DNA from: Accumulibacter sp.
GTDB taxonomy: Bacteria > Pseudomonadota > Gammaproteobacteria > Burkholderiales > Rhodocyclaceae
Direction of reading: 5' to 3'
Length of the DNA: 39,583 nucleotides
Assembly: GCA_031279425.1 (NCBI GenBank)
Contig: JAITIQ010000156.1
Location: 1-39,583 of the forward strand
The notes below the pieces were generated by a model. That model saw nothing but the letters and a program-made list of their open reading frames with translations. It searched no databases and was not told where the DNA came from. Of the stretch, positions 1 to 10,205 are shown one piece after another; within the stretch, counting starts at the first letter, position 1; every line of letters begins with the position of its first letter. The translations under genes were made by a program, and so were the position numbers.

Positions 1-1
1 G

Positions 2-607
2 ATCGTGCTCGGCTGCTCGCCCGGCGCGCCCGGTGAGATCGCGCGTGTCATGGATTCCAGCGGACAGGCGTCCTGGCTGGCCGCGCTGCATGCCTCGCCG
101 CAGGGCGTCCGCAGCATGAGCACGCGCGCGCCCGGCGTCGTCGAAACGTCCGTCAACCTGGGCATCGTCGATCTCTCTCCGGAAAGGGGCGCTTGCGAAT
201 TCCTGGCGCGTTCGCTGGTAGACAGCGCCACGGCGGAACTCGCCGAGGAGATCGCCAGCCTGTTCCGGCTATCCGGCGCCACAGCCGAGATTTCGGGCCA
301 CTATCCCGGCTGGACGCCGAACCCGGACTCAAGGCTGCTGGCTTCGTGCCGCGAGGTCTATTGCCGGAGCTTCGGCGGCGAGCCGGATATCGACGTGATT
401 CACGCTGGTCTGGAATGCGGTCTTATTGGCGGCAAATATCCAGCCATGGACATGCTCTCCCTTGGCCCGACGATCCGCGGCGCGCACGCTCCGGGAGAGC
501 GGGTCGAAGTCCGCTCGGTCGGGCACTGCTGGCGGCTGTTGCGGGAAATACTCGCGGCGCTGGCGATCGAGGCTACAGCGCATCCACCGGGATCGGCCGG
601 CCGGTGA
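2..607 (+). CDS. pepD: Aminoacyl-histidine dipeptidase (PepD-like, M20 family), C-terminal part; gene starts outside window
   Basis: Reading frame open from the window edge to TGA at 605-607; motifs GHYPGWTPNPDSRLL, IHAGLECGLIGGKYPAMDMLSLGPTIRGAHAPGERV are typical of PepD C-termini. Confidence 0.88.
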   Translation: MVLGCSPGAPGEIARVMDSSGQASWLAALHASPQGVRSMSTRAPGVVETSVNLGIVDLSPERGACEFLARSLVDSATAELAEEIASLFRLSGATAEISGHYPGWTPNPDSRLLASCREVYCRSFGGEPDIDVIHAGLECGLIGGKYPAMDMLSLGPTIRGAHAPGERVEVRSVGHCWRLLREILAALAIEATAHPPGSAGR

Positions 608-1682
608 GATAGCCCTGGATCAGCTTCACCCCCATGGCCACACAGGTACTGGCTTCCGCTTCGGTCTCGATGCCCTCGGCCAGCGGCACCGAACCGATGG
701 AAAGCACCATCTGCACCAGGTCATGCACGACTTTCTGTTTTCGGGGCATGGCCTTGTCCAGGTCATGGACCAGCGACATGTCGAATTTCACGAAATGCGC
801 GGGTACGTCGGTGAGCTCGAGCAGACGCGCCTGCCCGGCGCCGAAATCGTCGTAGGCGAACCGGATGTCCAGCCTGGCCAGGCATTCGGCGAACTTGCGC
901 AAATGTTCGATGCTGGTGACCGCCGACTCGTGGATTTCCACCACCAGCCGCAGGCCGGGTATCGAGCGGCGCATGTGCTCCAGCGAGAGGAGGAACACCT
1001 CGCTGAACATTTCCTTCGGGTGCGCATTGACGAACAGGCTGTTGCCGTTCAGGGCGGGAGCGAACTTGTTGATGCCGAATTCGCGGAACGCCGAACTGAG
1101 ATCCATCTCGCGATCCATGGCCCTGGCCAGGCTGAACAGCTCGATCGGGGTTTTCGGCAGGCTGGGATGATTGGCGCGACCGAGCAACTCGTAGCCGACG
1201 ATCTGCCGGGTCTTGGCTTCGACGATCGGCTGGATCGCGCCCGAGAGTCCGCGGCCCATGATCAGTTCATCGAATTCGGCTTCGTTGGAGGCAAAATGCT
1301 CCGACAGGGAACGGTCTTCCGGGATGAGCATGGTGCTCATCTGGTCGAACGGCAGGATGACGTCCGACTGTTCGAGCTGGATCTGGCGCAGCCGGTACTC
1401 GGCGCCGGCGAAATGGATGATGTCGTTTTTCTTGAGCAGGCAGTAGCCATCGACGCGGCGCCGATTGACGAAAGTGCCGTTGGTGCTGTTCTCGTCGACG
1501 AGTCTCAACTGCCCGGTGATGTCGAGATTGAGCGTGGCATGTACCCGGCTCAGCCCCAGATTGGCGATCACCAAGTCGTTTCCCTTGGCGCGCCCGATCT
1601 GGCACGGAAGCCGGGTGATCAGAAATTGCGTGCGATTGCCGTCAGAATTGGCAGCAGACTCGAGCGCCCATTGGTTTTCCAA
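573..1682 (-). CDS. FHA domain + EAL domain (putative c-di-GMP phosphodiesterase) protein
   Basis: N-terminal FHA motifs (IGRAKGNDLVI..GLSRVHATL..ENSTNGTFVN) and C-terminal EAL-type motifs (YELLGR, VEIHES, YDDFGAGQARL, KFD, AEGIET, LIQGYLTGRP). Confidence 0.88.
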   Translation of the reverse strand: MENQWALESAANSDGNRTQFLITRLPCQIGRAKGNDLVIANLGLSRVHATLNLDITGQLRLVDENSTNGTFVNRRRVDGYCLLKKNDIIHFAGAEYRLRQIQLEQSDVILPFDQMSTMLIPEDRSLSEHFASNEAEFDELIMGRGLSGAIQPIVEAKTRQIVGYELLGRANHPSLPKTPIELFSLARAMDREMDLSSAFREFGINKFAPALNGNSLFVNAHPKEMFSEVFLLSLEHMRRSIPGLRLVVEIHESAVTSIEHLRKFAECLARLDIRFAYDDFGAGQARLLELTDVPAHFVKFDMSLVHDLDKAMPRKQKVVHDLVQMVLSIGSVPLAEGIETEAEASTCVAMGVKLIQGYLTGRPIPVDAL

Positions 1683-1923
1683 GAAACGACCCGCGATATC
1701 GGTTCACATGGGTAAACATTAGCAGAAAAACGCAGAAAAACGCCAGTCGGAATAACCAGGCACGGCGGTGGGTGCAATCCGAGGCGGGGAGAAAACCTTT
1801 CCGGATCTTCCAGGCGAAGCGCAGGCGCGCGATTTTTCCCCTCCCCGCCTTGGCGGTCTGTACAGCGGGGGAGGGGGCCGGACAAGGCCGGGAGAGGGCG
1901 TTCCGCTCGGCGCGAAGCGCTTT

Positions 1924-3243
1924 TCAGTCGTCCGATTCGATCCGGTACTCGGCGCTGCGCGCGTGCGCGGCCAATCCCTCACCCATGGCCAGCACCGAGG
2001 CGACGCGCCCGAGCGTTCCGGCGGCTTGCCGGGAAACCCGGATCAGACTGCTGCGCTTCTGGAAATCATAAACGCCCAGCGGCGAGGAAAAGCGCGCGCC
2101 GCCGGAAGTCGGCAGGACGTGATTCGGCCCCGCGCAATAATCGCCGAGCGCTTCCGAAGTCCAGCGGCCGATGAAGATGGCGCCGGCATGATGAATGCGG
2201 TCGATCCAGCGTTCGGCGTCGGCGACCGACAGTTCCAGATGTTCGGGCGCGATGCGGTTGGCGATGTCGCAGGCCTCGTCGAGATCGCGCACGGTGATCA
2301 GCGCGCCGCGCTTCTCCAGCGCGGCGCGGATGATGTCCCGGCGCGGCATCGCGGGCAGCAGCCTTTCGAGCGAGCGGGCGACGCGCTCGACGTAGGCGGC
2401 GTCGGGACACAGCAGGATGGCCTGCGCCAGCTCGTCGTGCTCGGCCTGCGAGAAAAGGTCCATCGCCAGCCAGTCGGGATCGGTGCCGCCGTCGCAGACC
2501 ACCAGGATTTCGGAAGGCCCGGCGAGCAGGTCGATGCCGACCACGCCGAACACGCGGCGCTTGGCCGCGGCGACGTAGGCGTTGCCGGGCCCGACGATCT
2601 TGTCGACCCGGGAAATCGTCCGGGTGCCGTAGGCCAGCGCGCCGACCGCCTGGGCGCCGCCGACGCAGAACACGCGATCCACGCCGGCCGTCGCCGCCGC
2701 CGCCAGCACCAGCGGGTTGCGTTCGCCGTCCGGAGTCGGAACGACCATGATCAATTCACCGACACCGGCAACCTTGGCCGGGAGCGCGTTCATCAGCACC
2801 GAGGAAGGATAGGCGGCCTTGCCGCCCGGAACGTACAGACCGACGCGGTCAAGCGGTGTCACCTTCTGGCCGAGCAGCGTGCCGGCCAGCGCGCCTTCGG
2901 TCTCCTCGTACTGCCAGCTTTGCTGCAACTGGCGCCGATGGTAGTCCCGGATGCGCCGCGCGGCCGCTTCCAGCGCCGTCCGCTGGAGTTCCGGCAGGGT
3001 TTCCAGCGCCTGCTCGAGCGCTTCTCGCGGCAGTTCGAGTTCGGCCAGCGAGGACGCGCACACGCGGTCGAAACGGCGGGTGTATTCCAGCACCGCCGCG
3101 TCGCCGCGTTCCTTCACGTCGATCAGGATGGCGGCGACGGCCTGGTCGATCGCGACGTCCTGCGCCGCGTCGAAGGCGCGCAAGGCGGCGAGTTTTTGCG
3201 CGAAGTCGGCATCGGTGCTGGAAAAACGCTGGACGGCGATCAT
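1924..3243 (-). CDS. hisD: Histidinol dehydrogenase
   Basis: [14 protein letters not shown]...[25 protein letters not shown]...[17 protein letters not shown]...AGPSEILV...[13 protein letters not shown] (CAT) at 3241-3243 overlaps the hisG stop. Confidence 0.96.
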   Translation of the reverse strand: MIAVQRFSSTDADFAQKLAALRAFDAAQDVAIDQAVAAILIDVKERGDAAVLEYTRRFDRVCASSLAELELPREALEQALETLPELQRTALEAAARRIRDYHRRQLQQSWQYEETEGALAGTLLGQKVTPLDRVGLYVPGGKAAYPSSVLMNALPAKVAGVGELIMVVPTPDGERNPLVLAAAATAGVDRVFCVGGAQAVGALAYGTRTISRVDKIVGPGNAYVAAAKRRVFGVVGIDLLAGPSEILVVCDGGTDPDWLAMDLFSQAEHDELAQAILLCPDAAYVERVARSLERLLPAMPRRDIIRAALEKRGALITVRDLDEACDIANRIAPEHLELSVADAERWIDRIHHAGAIFIGRWTSEALGDYCAGPNHVLPTSGGARFSSPLGVYDFQKRSSLIRVSRQAAGTLGRVASVLAMGEGLAAHARSAEYRIESDD

Positions 3244-3884
3244 GGCTCGACCGCCCCGGCGATGGCTTCCATGATCGGCGCGAGTTTTTCGCGCTTCAAT
3301 TTCAGCGCCGCCTGATTGACGATCAGGCGCGCCGAAATGTCGACGATGTGTTCGATGGCCACCAGATCGTTGGCCTTCAGCGTCCCGCCCGTCGATACCA
3401 GATCGACGATGGCGTCCGCCAGCCCGGCCAGAGGCGCCAGTTCCATCGATCCGTACAGCTTGATCAGGTCGACGTGGACGCCCTTGGCCGCGAAATGCTC
3501 GCGCGCGATGTTGATGTATTTGGTCGCCACTTTGAGGCGGGCGCCCTGTCGCACGGCGTGTTCGTAATCGAAACCGGCCGGCACCGCGACCATCATCCGG
3601 CATCGGGCGATCTTCAGGTCGAGCGGCTGATAGAGTCCTTCGCCGCCGTTTTCGATCAGCACGTCCCTGCCGGCCACGCCGATGTCGGCCGCGCCGTACC
3701 GCACGTAAGTCGGCGCGTCGGTGGCGCGCACGACGACCACGCGCGCGTCGCTGCGGCTGGTCGGGAGGATCAGCTTGCGCGAGGACTCCGGATTCTCCAG
3801 CGGCACGATGCCGGCGGCCGCCAGCAAGGGCAGCGTTTCCTCGAAGATTCTCCCCTTCGACAGGGCAATGGTGATGCCGTCCAC
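3240..3884 (-). CDS. hisG: ATP phosphoribosyltransferase, short form (HisZ-dependent type)
   Basis: 214 aa; [26 protein letters not shown]...[27 protein letters not shown]; lacks the C-terminal regulatory domain of long-form HisG. Confidence 0.95.
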   Translation of the reverse strand: MDGITIALSKGRIFEETLPLLAAAGIVPLENPESSRKLILPTSRSDARVVVVRATDAPTYVRYGAADIGVAGRDVLIENGGEGLYQPLDLKIARCRMMVAVPAGFDYEHAVRQGARLKVATKYINIAREHFAAKGVHVDLIKLYGSMELAPLAGLADAIVDLVSTGGTLKANDLVAIEHIVDISARLIVNQAALKLKREKLAPIMEAIAGAVEP

Positions 3885-4021
3885 GGCGTGCCTTTTGCGA
3901 AAAGGAAGAATTCTACCCTCAACGTCCGCCTCATGAATCCAGCATGCGCAGACCGCCAGGGCGCCCGGATGCTATATTTGCACCCACCGCGTTCCACCGA
4001 TCCGCCGAGGAGCAAAGAAGC

Positions 4022-4345
4022 ATGGCGTACGTCGTCACCGAGAACTGCATCAAGTGCAAATACACCGATTGTGTCGACATCTGCCCTGTGAATTGCTTCC
4101 GCGAAGGCCCCAACTTCCTGGTCATCGATCCCGACGCGTGCATCGATTGCACGCTGTGCGTCGCCGAGTGCCCCGCGTCGGCCATCTTCGCCGAGGACGA
4201 CGTGCCGGACGGAATGCGGGGCTTCATTGCGCTCAACGCCGAGCTCTGCAGGATCTGGCCGCCGATCACCGAGCGCAGGAACCCGCTGGACGACGCCGAT
4301 GCCTGGAACGGCATTGCCGACAAGCTGGACCAGCTCGAGCGCTGA
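4022..4345 (+). CDS. fdxA: 7Fe/8Fe ferredoxin FdxA
   Basis: [56 protein letters not shown], classic ferredoxin cysteine spacing. Confidence 0.95.
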   Translation: MAYVVTENCIKCKYTDCVDICPVNCFREGPNFLVIDPDACIDCTLCVAECPASAIFAEDDVPDGMRGFIALNAELCRIWPPITERRNPLDDADAWNGIADKLDQLER

Positions 4346-4355
4346 CGGGCCAGGC

Positions 4356-7088
4356 GTGCTGGCCCTGCCTCCCGGCGAGGACTTCTTCGACGAGGTGGCC
4401 TCGCACGTCCTCTCGCGCTGGCCCGGCCCCGATCTTTCGGGGCTGCGCGTCCTGGTGCCGGCGCTGCCGATCGCGGCGGAGTTGCGCGCGGCGCTCGCGC
4501 GCGCGGCGCCGGGGCCGCTCCTGCTTCCCCGCTGCGACACCCTGCGCAACTGGGTGGGCGGTGAGCCGCTGCCCGGCGTTCCGCAGCCCTTGCCGGAAGC
4601 CGAGCGTCGCGTGTTGCTGCATGAAGCGCTGCGTCAGCGGAACTGGTTCGACGAAGCGGCGCTGTGGGGCATCGCCGACGAACTGGCCGGATTGTTCGAC
4701 GAGCTGACCGCCGCGGCGGTGCGGCTGCCCGACGACGCGGCGGACTTTGCCGAGCAGTTGGGGCGGGCCTACGCCCTGCGCGCCTCGGCGCCGCTCGCCT
4801 TCGAGGCGCGTGTTGTGCATGAATTGTGGCGGGCGCAATCGACGGTCGGCACGCCGGACGCGGCGGCGGTCTACCGCCTGCGTCTGGCTGAGCTCGCCCG
4901 GCGCGCGACGGCGGCGGCCGAAACGTCACAGCCGCCTCAGCCGCTCCTGGTACTGCTCGACGCCGCGCCGGACGAGGCGCTCGCTCCGGCCGAAGGCGAT
5001 TTTCTGCGCCGCTACGGCGCCGCGCAGCCGGTGGAAGTGGTTCATCCGCAGGCGCGCGAGGCCCGTTCCACGCCGCTCCTGGCGACACTCGCCGCCGCCT
5101 GGCCCGATACGCGGGAAAGCGCGCCCATCGGTGAACGCGCGCGCGCGCTGGTATCCCGCCATGCGCAGGGAACGCTGACGGGACGCCTAGCGCTGATGCC
5201 GGCCGCCGGACGCGAAGAGGAAGCGCGCGCGGCGGTGGCGCAGATCGGCGCCTGGCTTGCCGAGGGACTGCGCCGCATCGCGCTCATCGCGCAGGATCGC
5301 CTGACGGCGCGGCGCGTGCGCGCGCTGCTGGAACGCGAGCGCGTGCTGGTCAACGACGAAACCGGCTGGCTGCTGTCCACTTCGCGCGCCGCCGCTTCGG
5401 TCGACGCGCTGATCGAAGTCGCGGCGGGCCAGGCGTATTACCGCGATCTGCTCGATCTCGCCAAGTCGCCGTTCATTTTTTCCGACATCGGCGAAGAAGA
5501 TCGCCTCCGGGCCGTGTCCAGTCTGGAGGCGTCGATTCGCGCCAAGTCGGCCACCTCCGGCGCCCGCATCCGGCGCGCGCTGCTCGAGTTCGACACGCCG
5601 GACCGGCCGCTCGGCTTCCTGCTGCTCGACCGCGTCGAAGCGGCCATGGCCCGGCTGCGCGCGGGATCGGCGCCGCTGGCGCTCTGGCTCGAACGGCTTG
5701 CCGCCGCGCTCGATGCGGTCGGCATGACAGAGGCGCTGGCTTCCGACGCGGCCGGTATCAGGCTGCTCGAGCTCCTGGCGGCGCGCCGCGAGGAACTGGC
5801 GGGAAACGCCTCGCCGTTTTCCTTCGAGGTCTGGCGCGACTGGCTTGACCGCGAGCTCGAAGCCGCCAGTTTCCGCGATGAAGACATCGTCAGCCCGATC
5901 GTCGTGACGCCGCTCAACGCCGTTTCCCTGCGCCGTTTCGAAGCCGCGCTGCTGCTCGGCGGCGACGCCGCGCAGCTTGCGCCGGCGGAACACGCCGAGT
6001 TCTTCAACGCCTCGGTGCGCCGCGAACTGGGCCTGGCCACCCATGAGGACGGCGAGCGCCGATTCCAGCGCGATCTCGAACTATTGCTGGCGACGGTGCC
6101 GCGCGTGGTGGTCAGCTGGCAATCGCGACGTGACGGGGAGGCCGTTCCTCTCTCGCCCGGATTGTCACTTTTGTCTACGCTGCACGATCTGGCCTGGGGA
6201 GACGATCTGTACCGGCCTTCGCCGCCGATGTCCGGCGACGCCGTGGATGGTCGGGCCGACGCGGCCACCGCGCCGTCCGCCGCCGCGCTCGCCGCGCCCG
6301 TCGCGCCGCCGGCGCTGATCCCGCGGCGCGTCTCGGTCAGCGCCTACGGGACGCTGGTCGATTGTCCCTACCGTTTTTTCGCCCGCTACGTGCTGGGTCT
6401 CGCGCCGATGGACGAAGTGAGCGAGGAAATGGACAAGAGCGGGTACGGCGAGCGCGTACACCGCGTCCTGGAACGCTTCCATACGCGCTGTCCGGTCGTT
6501 GCGGACCTGTCTCATGAAGAGGCGCTGCAAGCCCTGCGCGAGTGTACGGACGAGGTTTTCGCCCCCGCCGTGCGCGACGACCTGCTGGCCGTCGGCTGGC
6601 GCGCGCGCTGGGAAAAGCGCCTGTCCGCGTACCTCGCCTGGCAGCGCGGGCAGGAAGCCGGGGGCTGGCGCTGGGAACGGGCCGAAGCGCGGTTTGCCCG
6701 CGCCTTGCCGCTCTCGGACGGCGGCGCCGTCGAACTCTATGGCCGGATCGACCGCATCGACCGCCGCGCCGGGGAAGCCGCGCTCTACGACTACAAGACG
6801 CAAGCAACCGAGATGGTCAAAAAACGCCTCGCCGACGATGTGCAGCTGCCGGCCTACGCGCTGATGCACGGGAACGCGGCGGAAGCGGCCTATGTCCTAC
6901 TCGACGGCGACACGGTCGACGCCCTGCCGGATCGCGGCTCGCGAGCGCTGTGCGAGGAAGCCGCGGCGCAGGGCGGGCGGCTCGCCGCCCTGTTCGAGGC
7001 CATGCGCGCCGGCGCCGCGCTGCCGGCGCACGGCGTCGACCGGGTCTGCCGCTGGTGTGAAATGCGCGGGCTGTGCCGCAAGGAGTGA
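4356..7088 (+). CDS. PD-(D/E)XK nuclease family protein (AddB/RecB-like, Fe-S cluster containing)
   Basis: GTG start in frame at 4356; nuclease motif GRIDRIDRRAGEAALYDYKTQ; CPYRFFARYVLG plus C-terminal CX2CX5C (CRWCEMRGLC) as in the 4Fe-4S staple of AddB-type nucleases. Confidence 0.88.
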   Translation: MLALPPGEDFFDEVASHVLSRWPGPDLSGLRVLVPALPIAAELRAALARAAPGPLLLPRCDTLRNWVGGEPLPGVPQPLPEAERRVLLHEALRQRNWFDEAALWGIADELAGLFDELTAAAVRLPDDAADFAEQLGRAYALRASAPLAFEARVVHELWRAQSTVGTPDAAAVYRLRLAELARRATAAAETSQPPQPLLVLLDAAPDEALAPAEGDFLRRYGAAQPVEVVHPQAREARSTPLLATLAAAWPDTRESAPIGERARALVSRHAQGTLTGRLALMPAAGREEEARAAVAQIGAWLAEGLRRIALIAQDRLTARRVRALLERERVLVNDETGWLLSTSRAAASVDALIEVAAGQAYYRDLLDLAKSPFIFSDIGEEDRLRAVSSLEASIRAKSATSGARIRRALLEFDTPDRPLGFLLLDRVEAAMARLRAGSAPLALWLERLAAALDAVGMTEALASDAAGIRLLELLAARREELAGNASPFSFEVWRDWLDRELEAASFRDEDIVSPIVVTPLNAVSLRRFEAALLLGGDAAQLAPAEHAEFFNASVRRELGLATHEDGERRFQRDLELLLATVPRVVVSWQSRRDGEAVPLSPGLSLLSTLHDLAWGDDLYRPSPPMSGDAVDGRADAATAPSAAALAAPVAPPALIPRRVSVSAYGTLVDCPYRFFARYVLGLAPMDEVSEEMDKSGYGERVHRVLERFHTRCPVVADLSHEEALQALRECTDEVFAPAVRDDLLAVGWRARWEKRLSAYLAWQRGQEAGGWRWERAEARFARALPLSDGGAVELYGRIDRIDRRAGEAALYDYKTQATEMVKKRLADDVQLPAYALMHGNAAEAAYVLLDGDTVDALPDRGSRALCEEAAAQGGRLAALFEAMRAGAALPAHGVDRVCRWCEMRGLCRKE

Positions 7089-7192
7089 AAGGCGATCGAG
7101 CCATTCCATTTGCACGTCGGCACGGCGCCCGGAGTCCGACGGTTTCTCATGTTCTGCCCGATCGTTCCATCCCATTTGCCAAGGAGTTCCAG

Positions 7193-9067
7193 TTGCTCAA
7201 GCTGCTCAAGTTGTTCGAAAAAACCGTCGATCCCTATCCCGCCGCCGCGCCCGCCGTGCCGCCGCGCGAATTCCTCACCTTCGTCTGGCAGTGTACCGAG
7301 GGGATACGCGGCCTGATCGCCGGGATGATGGCCTGCACGGCGGCGGTCGGCGCCTTCGAGGCGCTGCTCTTCGCCGTGCTCGGCAAGGTGGTCGATTGGC
7401 TCACCGCGATCGACCCGGCGCATTTGTGGGACGAAGCCGGCGGCCGCCTGCTCCTGCTCCTCGGCGCCATCCTCGCCGCCGTCGCCGTCACCTGCCTGCA
7501 GACGCTGATCAAGCACCAGGCGCTGGCGGGCAATTTCGCCATGCGCCTGCGCTGGAATTTCCACCGCCTGCTGCTTGGGCAGAGCATGAGCTTCTTCCAC
7601 GACGAATTTGCCGGCCGCATCTCCGCCAAGGTGATGCAGACGGCCCTGGCCGTGCGCGACACCTGTTTCATCCTCACCGACATCCTGGTCTTCGTCGTCA
7701 TCTATTTCCTCACGCTGGTGCTGGTGCTCGGCAGCTTCGATGGCTGGATGCTCGCGCCGATCTTCGCCTGGTTCGTCTGCTACCTCGCCGCGCTGCGCTA
7801 CTTCGTGCCGCGCTTGGCGCGGGTGTCGAAGGAACAGGCCGACGCGCGCGCCTCGATGACCGGGCGGGTGGCCGACGCCTATACCAACATCGCCACGGTC
7901 AAGCTCTTTTCCCACGCCGGAAGGGAGGCCGCCTACGCGCGCGAGTCGATGCAGGAGTTCCTGATCAATGTCCATGCGATGATGCGCCTGGTGAGCGGCA
8001 TCCAGGTCGTGCAGTTCGCCATGGCCATGGGGCTCGTCGTCGCCACCGGCGGCACGGCGCTGTGGCTGTGGACGGTGGGCGAAGTCGGCGTCGGCGCGCT
8101 GGCGGCGTCGACGGCGATGGCCTTGCGCCTGAACGGCATGTCGCACTGGATCATGTGGGAAATGGCGCAACTCTTCGAAAACGTGGGCACGGTGCAGGAC
8201 GGCATCCGCACGCTCACCGGCGTCCCCGAAGTGGTCGACCGGCCCGATGCGCGCGATCTTGCCGTGACGCGCGGGGAAATCCGCTTCGAGCGCGTCTGTT
8301 TTTCGTATGACGCGAGGAAGGATCTGCCCCGGGTCATCGACGGATTCGACCTCATCATCCGTCCCGGCGAGAAAATCGGCCTCGTCGGCCGTTCGGGCGC
8401 GGGCAAATCGACCCTGGTCAACCTGTTGCTGCGCTTTTACGACACCGACGCCGGCCGCATCCTCATCGACGGACAGGACATCGCCGCCGTCACCCAGGAC
8501 AGCCTGCGCGAGAACATCGGCATGGTCACCCAGGATAGTTCCCTGCTGCACCGCTCGGTGCGCGACAACATCCTCTACGGCCGCCCCGACGCGACGGAAG
8601 AACGGATGCTCTCGGCGGCGCGCCGCGCCGAAGCGCACGGCTTCATCGAAAGACTCACCGACCCGGCGGGGCGCGGCGGCTACGACGCCCACGTCGGCGA
8701 GCGGGGCGTGAAGCTCTCCGGCGGCCAGCGCCAACGCATCGCCATCGCGCGCGTGATGTTGAAGGACGCGCCGATCCTGCTGCTCGACGAAGCGACCAGC
8801 GCGCTCGATTCCGAGGTCGAGGAAGCGATCCAGAAGAGCCTGTACCGCCTGATGGAAGGCAAGACCGTGGTGGCCATCGCGCACCGCCTGTCGACCATCG
8901 CCGCGATGGATCGCCTGATCGTCGTCGACCGCGGCCGCATCGTCGAGGAAGGCGATCACAAGAGCCTGCTCGCGCGCGGCGGCCTCTACGCCCGCCTGTG
9001 GGCGCGCCAGAGCGGCGGTTTTCTCGGCAACGACGCGGGAGAGGAGATCGCGGCGAACGCGGCGTGA
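7193..9067 (+). CDS. ABC transporter, fused permease/ATPase (exporter type)
   Basis: TTG start at 7193 preceded by AAGGAG; transmembrane segments; Walker A GRSGAGKSTLVNLLLRFYD, signature LSGGQRQRIAIARVMLKDAPILLLDEATSALD. Confidence 0.93.
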   Translation: MLKLLKLFEKTVDPYPAAAPAVPPREFLTFVWQCTEGIRGLIAGMMACTAAVGAFEALLFAVLGKVVDWLTAIDPAHLWDEAGGRLLLLLGAILAAVAVTCLQTLIKHQALAGNFAMRLRWNFHRLLLGQSMSFFHDEFAGRISAKVMQTALAVRDTCFILTDILVFVVIYFLTLVLVLGSFDGWMLAPIFAWFVCYLAALRYFVPRLARVSKEQADARASMTGRVADAYTNIATVKLFSHAGREAAYARESMQEFLINVHAMMRLVSGIQVVQFAMAMGLVVATGGTALWLWTVGEVGVGALAASTAMALRLNGMSHWIMWEMAQLFENVGTVQDGIRTLTGVPEVVDRPDARDLAVTRGEIRFERVCFSYDARKDLPRVIDGFDLIIRPGEKIGLVGRSGAGKSTLVNLLLRFYDTDAGRILIDGQDIAAVTQDSLRENIGMVTQDSSLLHRSVRDNILYGRPDATEERMLSAARRAEAHGFIERLTDPAGRGGYDAHVGERGVKLSGGQRQRIAIARVMLKDAPILLLDEATSALDSEVEEAIQKSLYRLMEGKTVVAIAHRLSTIAAMDRLIVVDRGRIVEEGDHKSLLARGGLYARLWARQSGGFLGNDAGEEIAANAA

Positions 9068-9130
9068 ATCTCTTCGGGTACATTCCCCGCTGCTTGCGGC
9101 GTATCAAAACAACATATGCTGCCGCTCGAT

Positions 9131-9160
9131 ACCCCGCCCTTGGGGCGGGGTTGTTTCGTC
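9131..9160 (+). terminator. Rho-independent-type hairpin / REP-like palindrome between convergent ABC transporter and guaC
   Basis: accccgccc-ttg-gggcggggt, perfect 9-bp stem, followed by tgttt. Confidence 0.6.
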
Positions 9161-9164
9161 CTCG

Positions 9165-10205
9165 TCACGACGCGCCGAATACCTCGTTCAACTGCTGCGT
9201 GACGCGCACGAAGGTGGTGCGCTTGGAGAGCTCCTTCAGCTTCCCCGCGCCGACATAGGTGCAGGCCGAGCGCACGCCGCCGAGGATTTCCCGCAGGGTA
9301 TTCTCGACCGGACCGCGGCACTCCAGCAGAACTTCCTTGCCTTCCGAGGCGCGGTAACCGGCCACGCCGCCGGCATATCTGTTCATGGCCTCGCGCGAAC
9401 TCATGCCGTAGAAACGCATCTTGCGCTCGCCGTCGACCTCGACCCTGTCCGAACCGCATTCGTCATGCCCGGCGAACATGCCGCCCAGCATCACGAAATC
9501 GGCGCCGGCGCCGAAAGCCTTGGCCAGATCGCCCGGCGAAACGCAGCCACCGTCGGCGCAGATCAGCCCGCGCAGCCCGTGCGCGGCGTCGGCGCATTCG
9601 ATGATGGCGGAGAGCTGCGGATAACCGACACCGGCCACCTTGCGCGTGGTGCACACCGAGCCGGGGCCGATGCCCACCTTGACGATGTCCACGCCGTCGA
9701 GGATCAGTTCCTCGGTCATCTCGCCGGTGACCACGTTGCCGGCCATCAGGGTGAGCAAGGGGAATTCGGCCCGGAACTTGTGAATGAAGCGGATGAACGC
9801 CTTGGTGTAGCCGTTGGCCACGTCGACACAGACGTTTTCGATGGCGCCGCCGGACTTTTCCATGACGCGGCGGAATTTCCCGAAATCGGGCGCGGTGATG
9901 CCCATCGAATAAAAGGAAAAACCGCCCGGCGGTGGCGCGGCGAAGAAACCGGAGAGTTCCGCCTCGCCGTAATGCTTGTGCAGGGCGACGGACAACTCGT
10001 GCCGCGCCAGCGCGCGTGCCATCTCGAAAGTGCCGGTGGCGTCCATGTTGGCGGCGATGATCGGAATGCCGTGATAGGTCTTCCCCGAATGCGGGAAAAC
10101 GTAGTCGCGGGAGATGTCGACTTCCGAACGCGAGGTCAGCGTCGAACGCTTGGGTCGGATGAGCACGTCCTTGAAGTCGAGCTTGATGTCCTGTTCGATG
10201 CGCAT
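9165..10205 (-). CDS. guaC: GMP reductase
   Basis: [33 protein letters not shown]...[25 protein letters not shown]...[15 protein letters not shown] at 10203-10205. Confidence 0.93.
   Translation of the reverse strand: MRIEQDIKLDFKDVLIRPKRSTLTSRSEVDISRDYVFPHSGKTYHGIPIIAANMDATGTFEMARALARHELSVALHKHYGEAELSGFFAAPPPGGFSFYSMGITAPDFGKFRRVMEKSGGAIENVCVDVANGYTKAFIRFIHKFRAEFPLLTLMAGNVVTGEMTEELILDGVDIVKVGIGPGSVCTTRKVAGVGYPQLSAIIECADAAHGLRGLICADGGCVSPGDLAKAFGAGADFVMLGGMFAGHDECGSDRVEVDGERKMRFYGMSSREAMNRYAGGVAGYRASEGKEVLLECRGPVENTLREILGGVRSACTYVGAGKLKELSKRTTFVRVTQQLNEVFGAS

Noticed and set aside
1845-1900. cccctccccgcc...gcgggggaggggg palindrome as a terminator
   Set aside because: Arms are imperfect and there is no T-tract in the useful direction; more likely low-complexity or repeat DNA.
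6890-8959. 689-aa minus-strand ORF overlapping the nuclease and ABC transporter
   Set aside because: His/Asp/Glu-rich shadow frame; sense strand holds the Walker and signature motifs.
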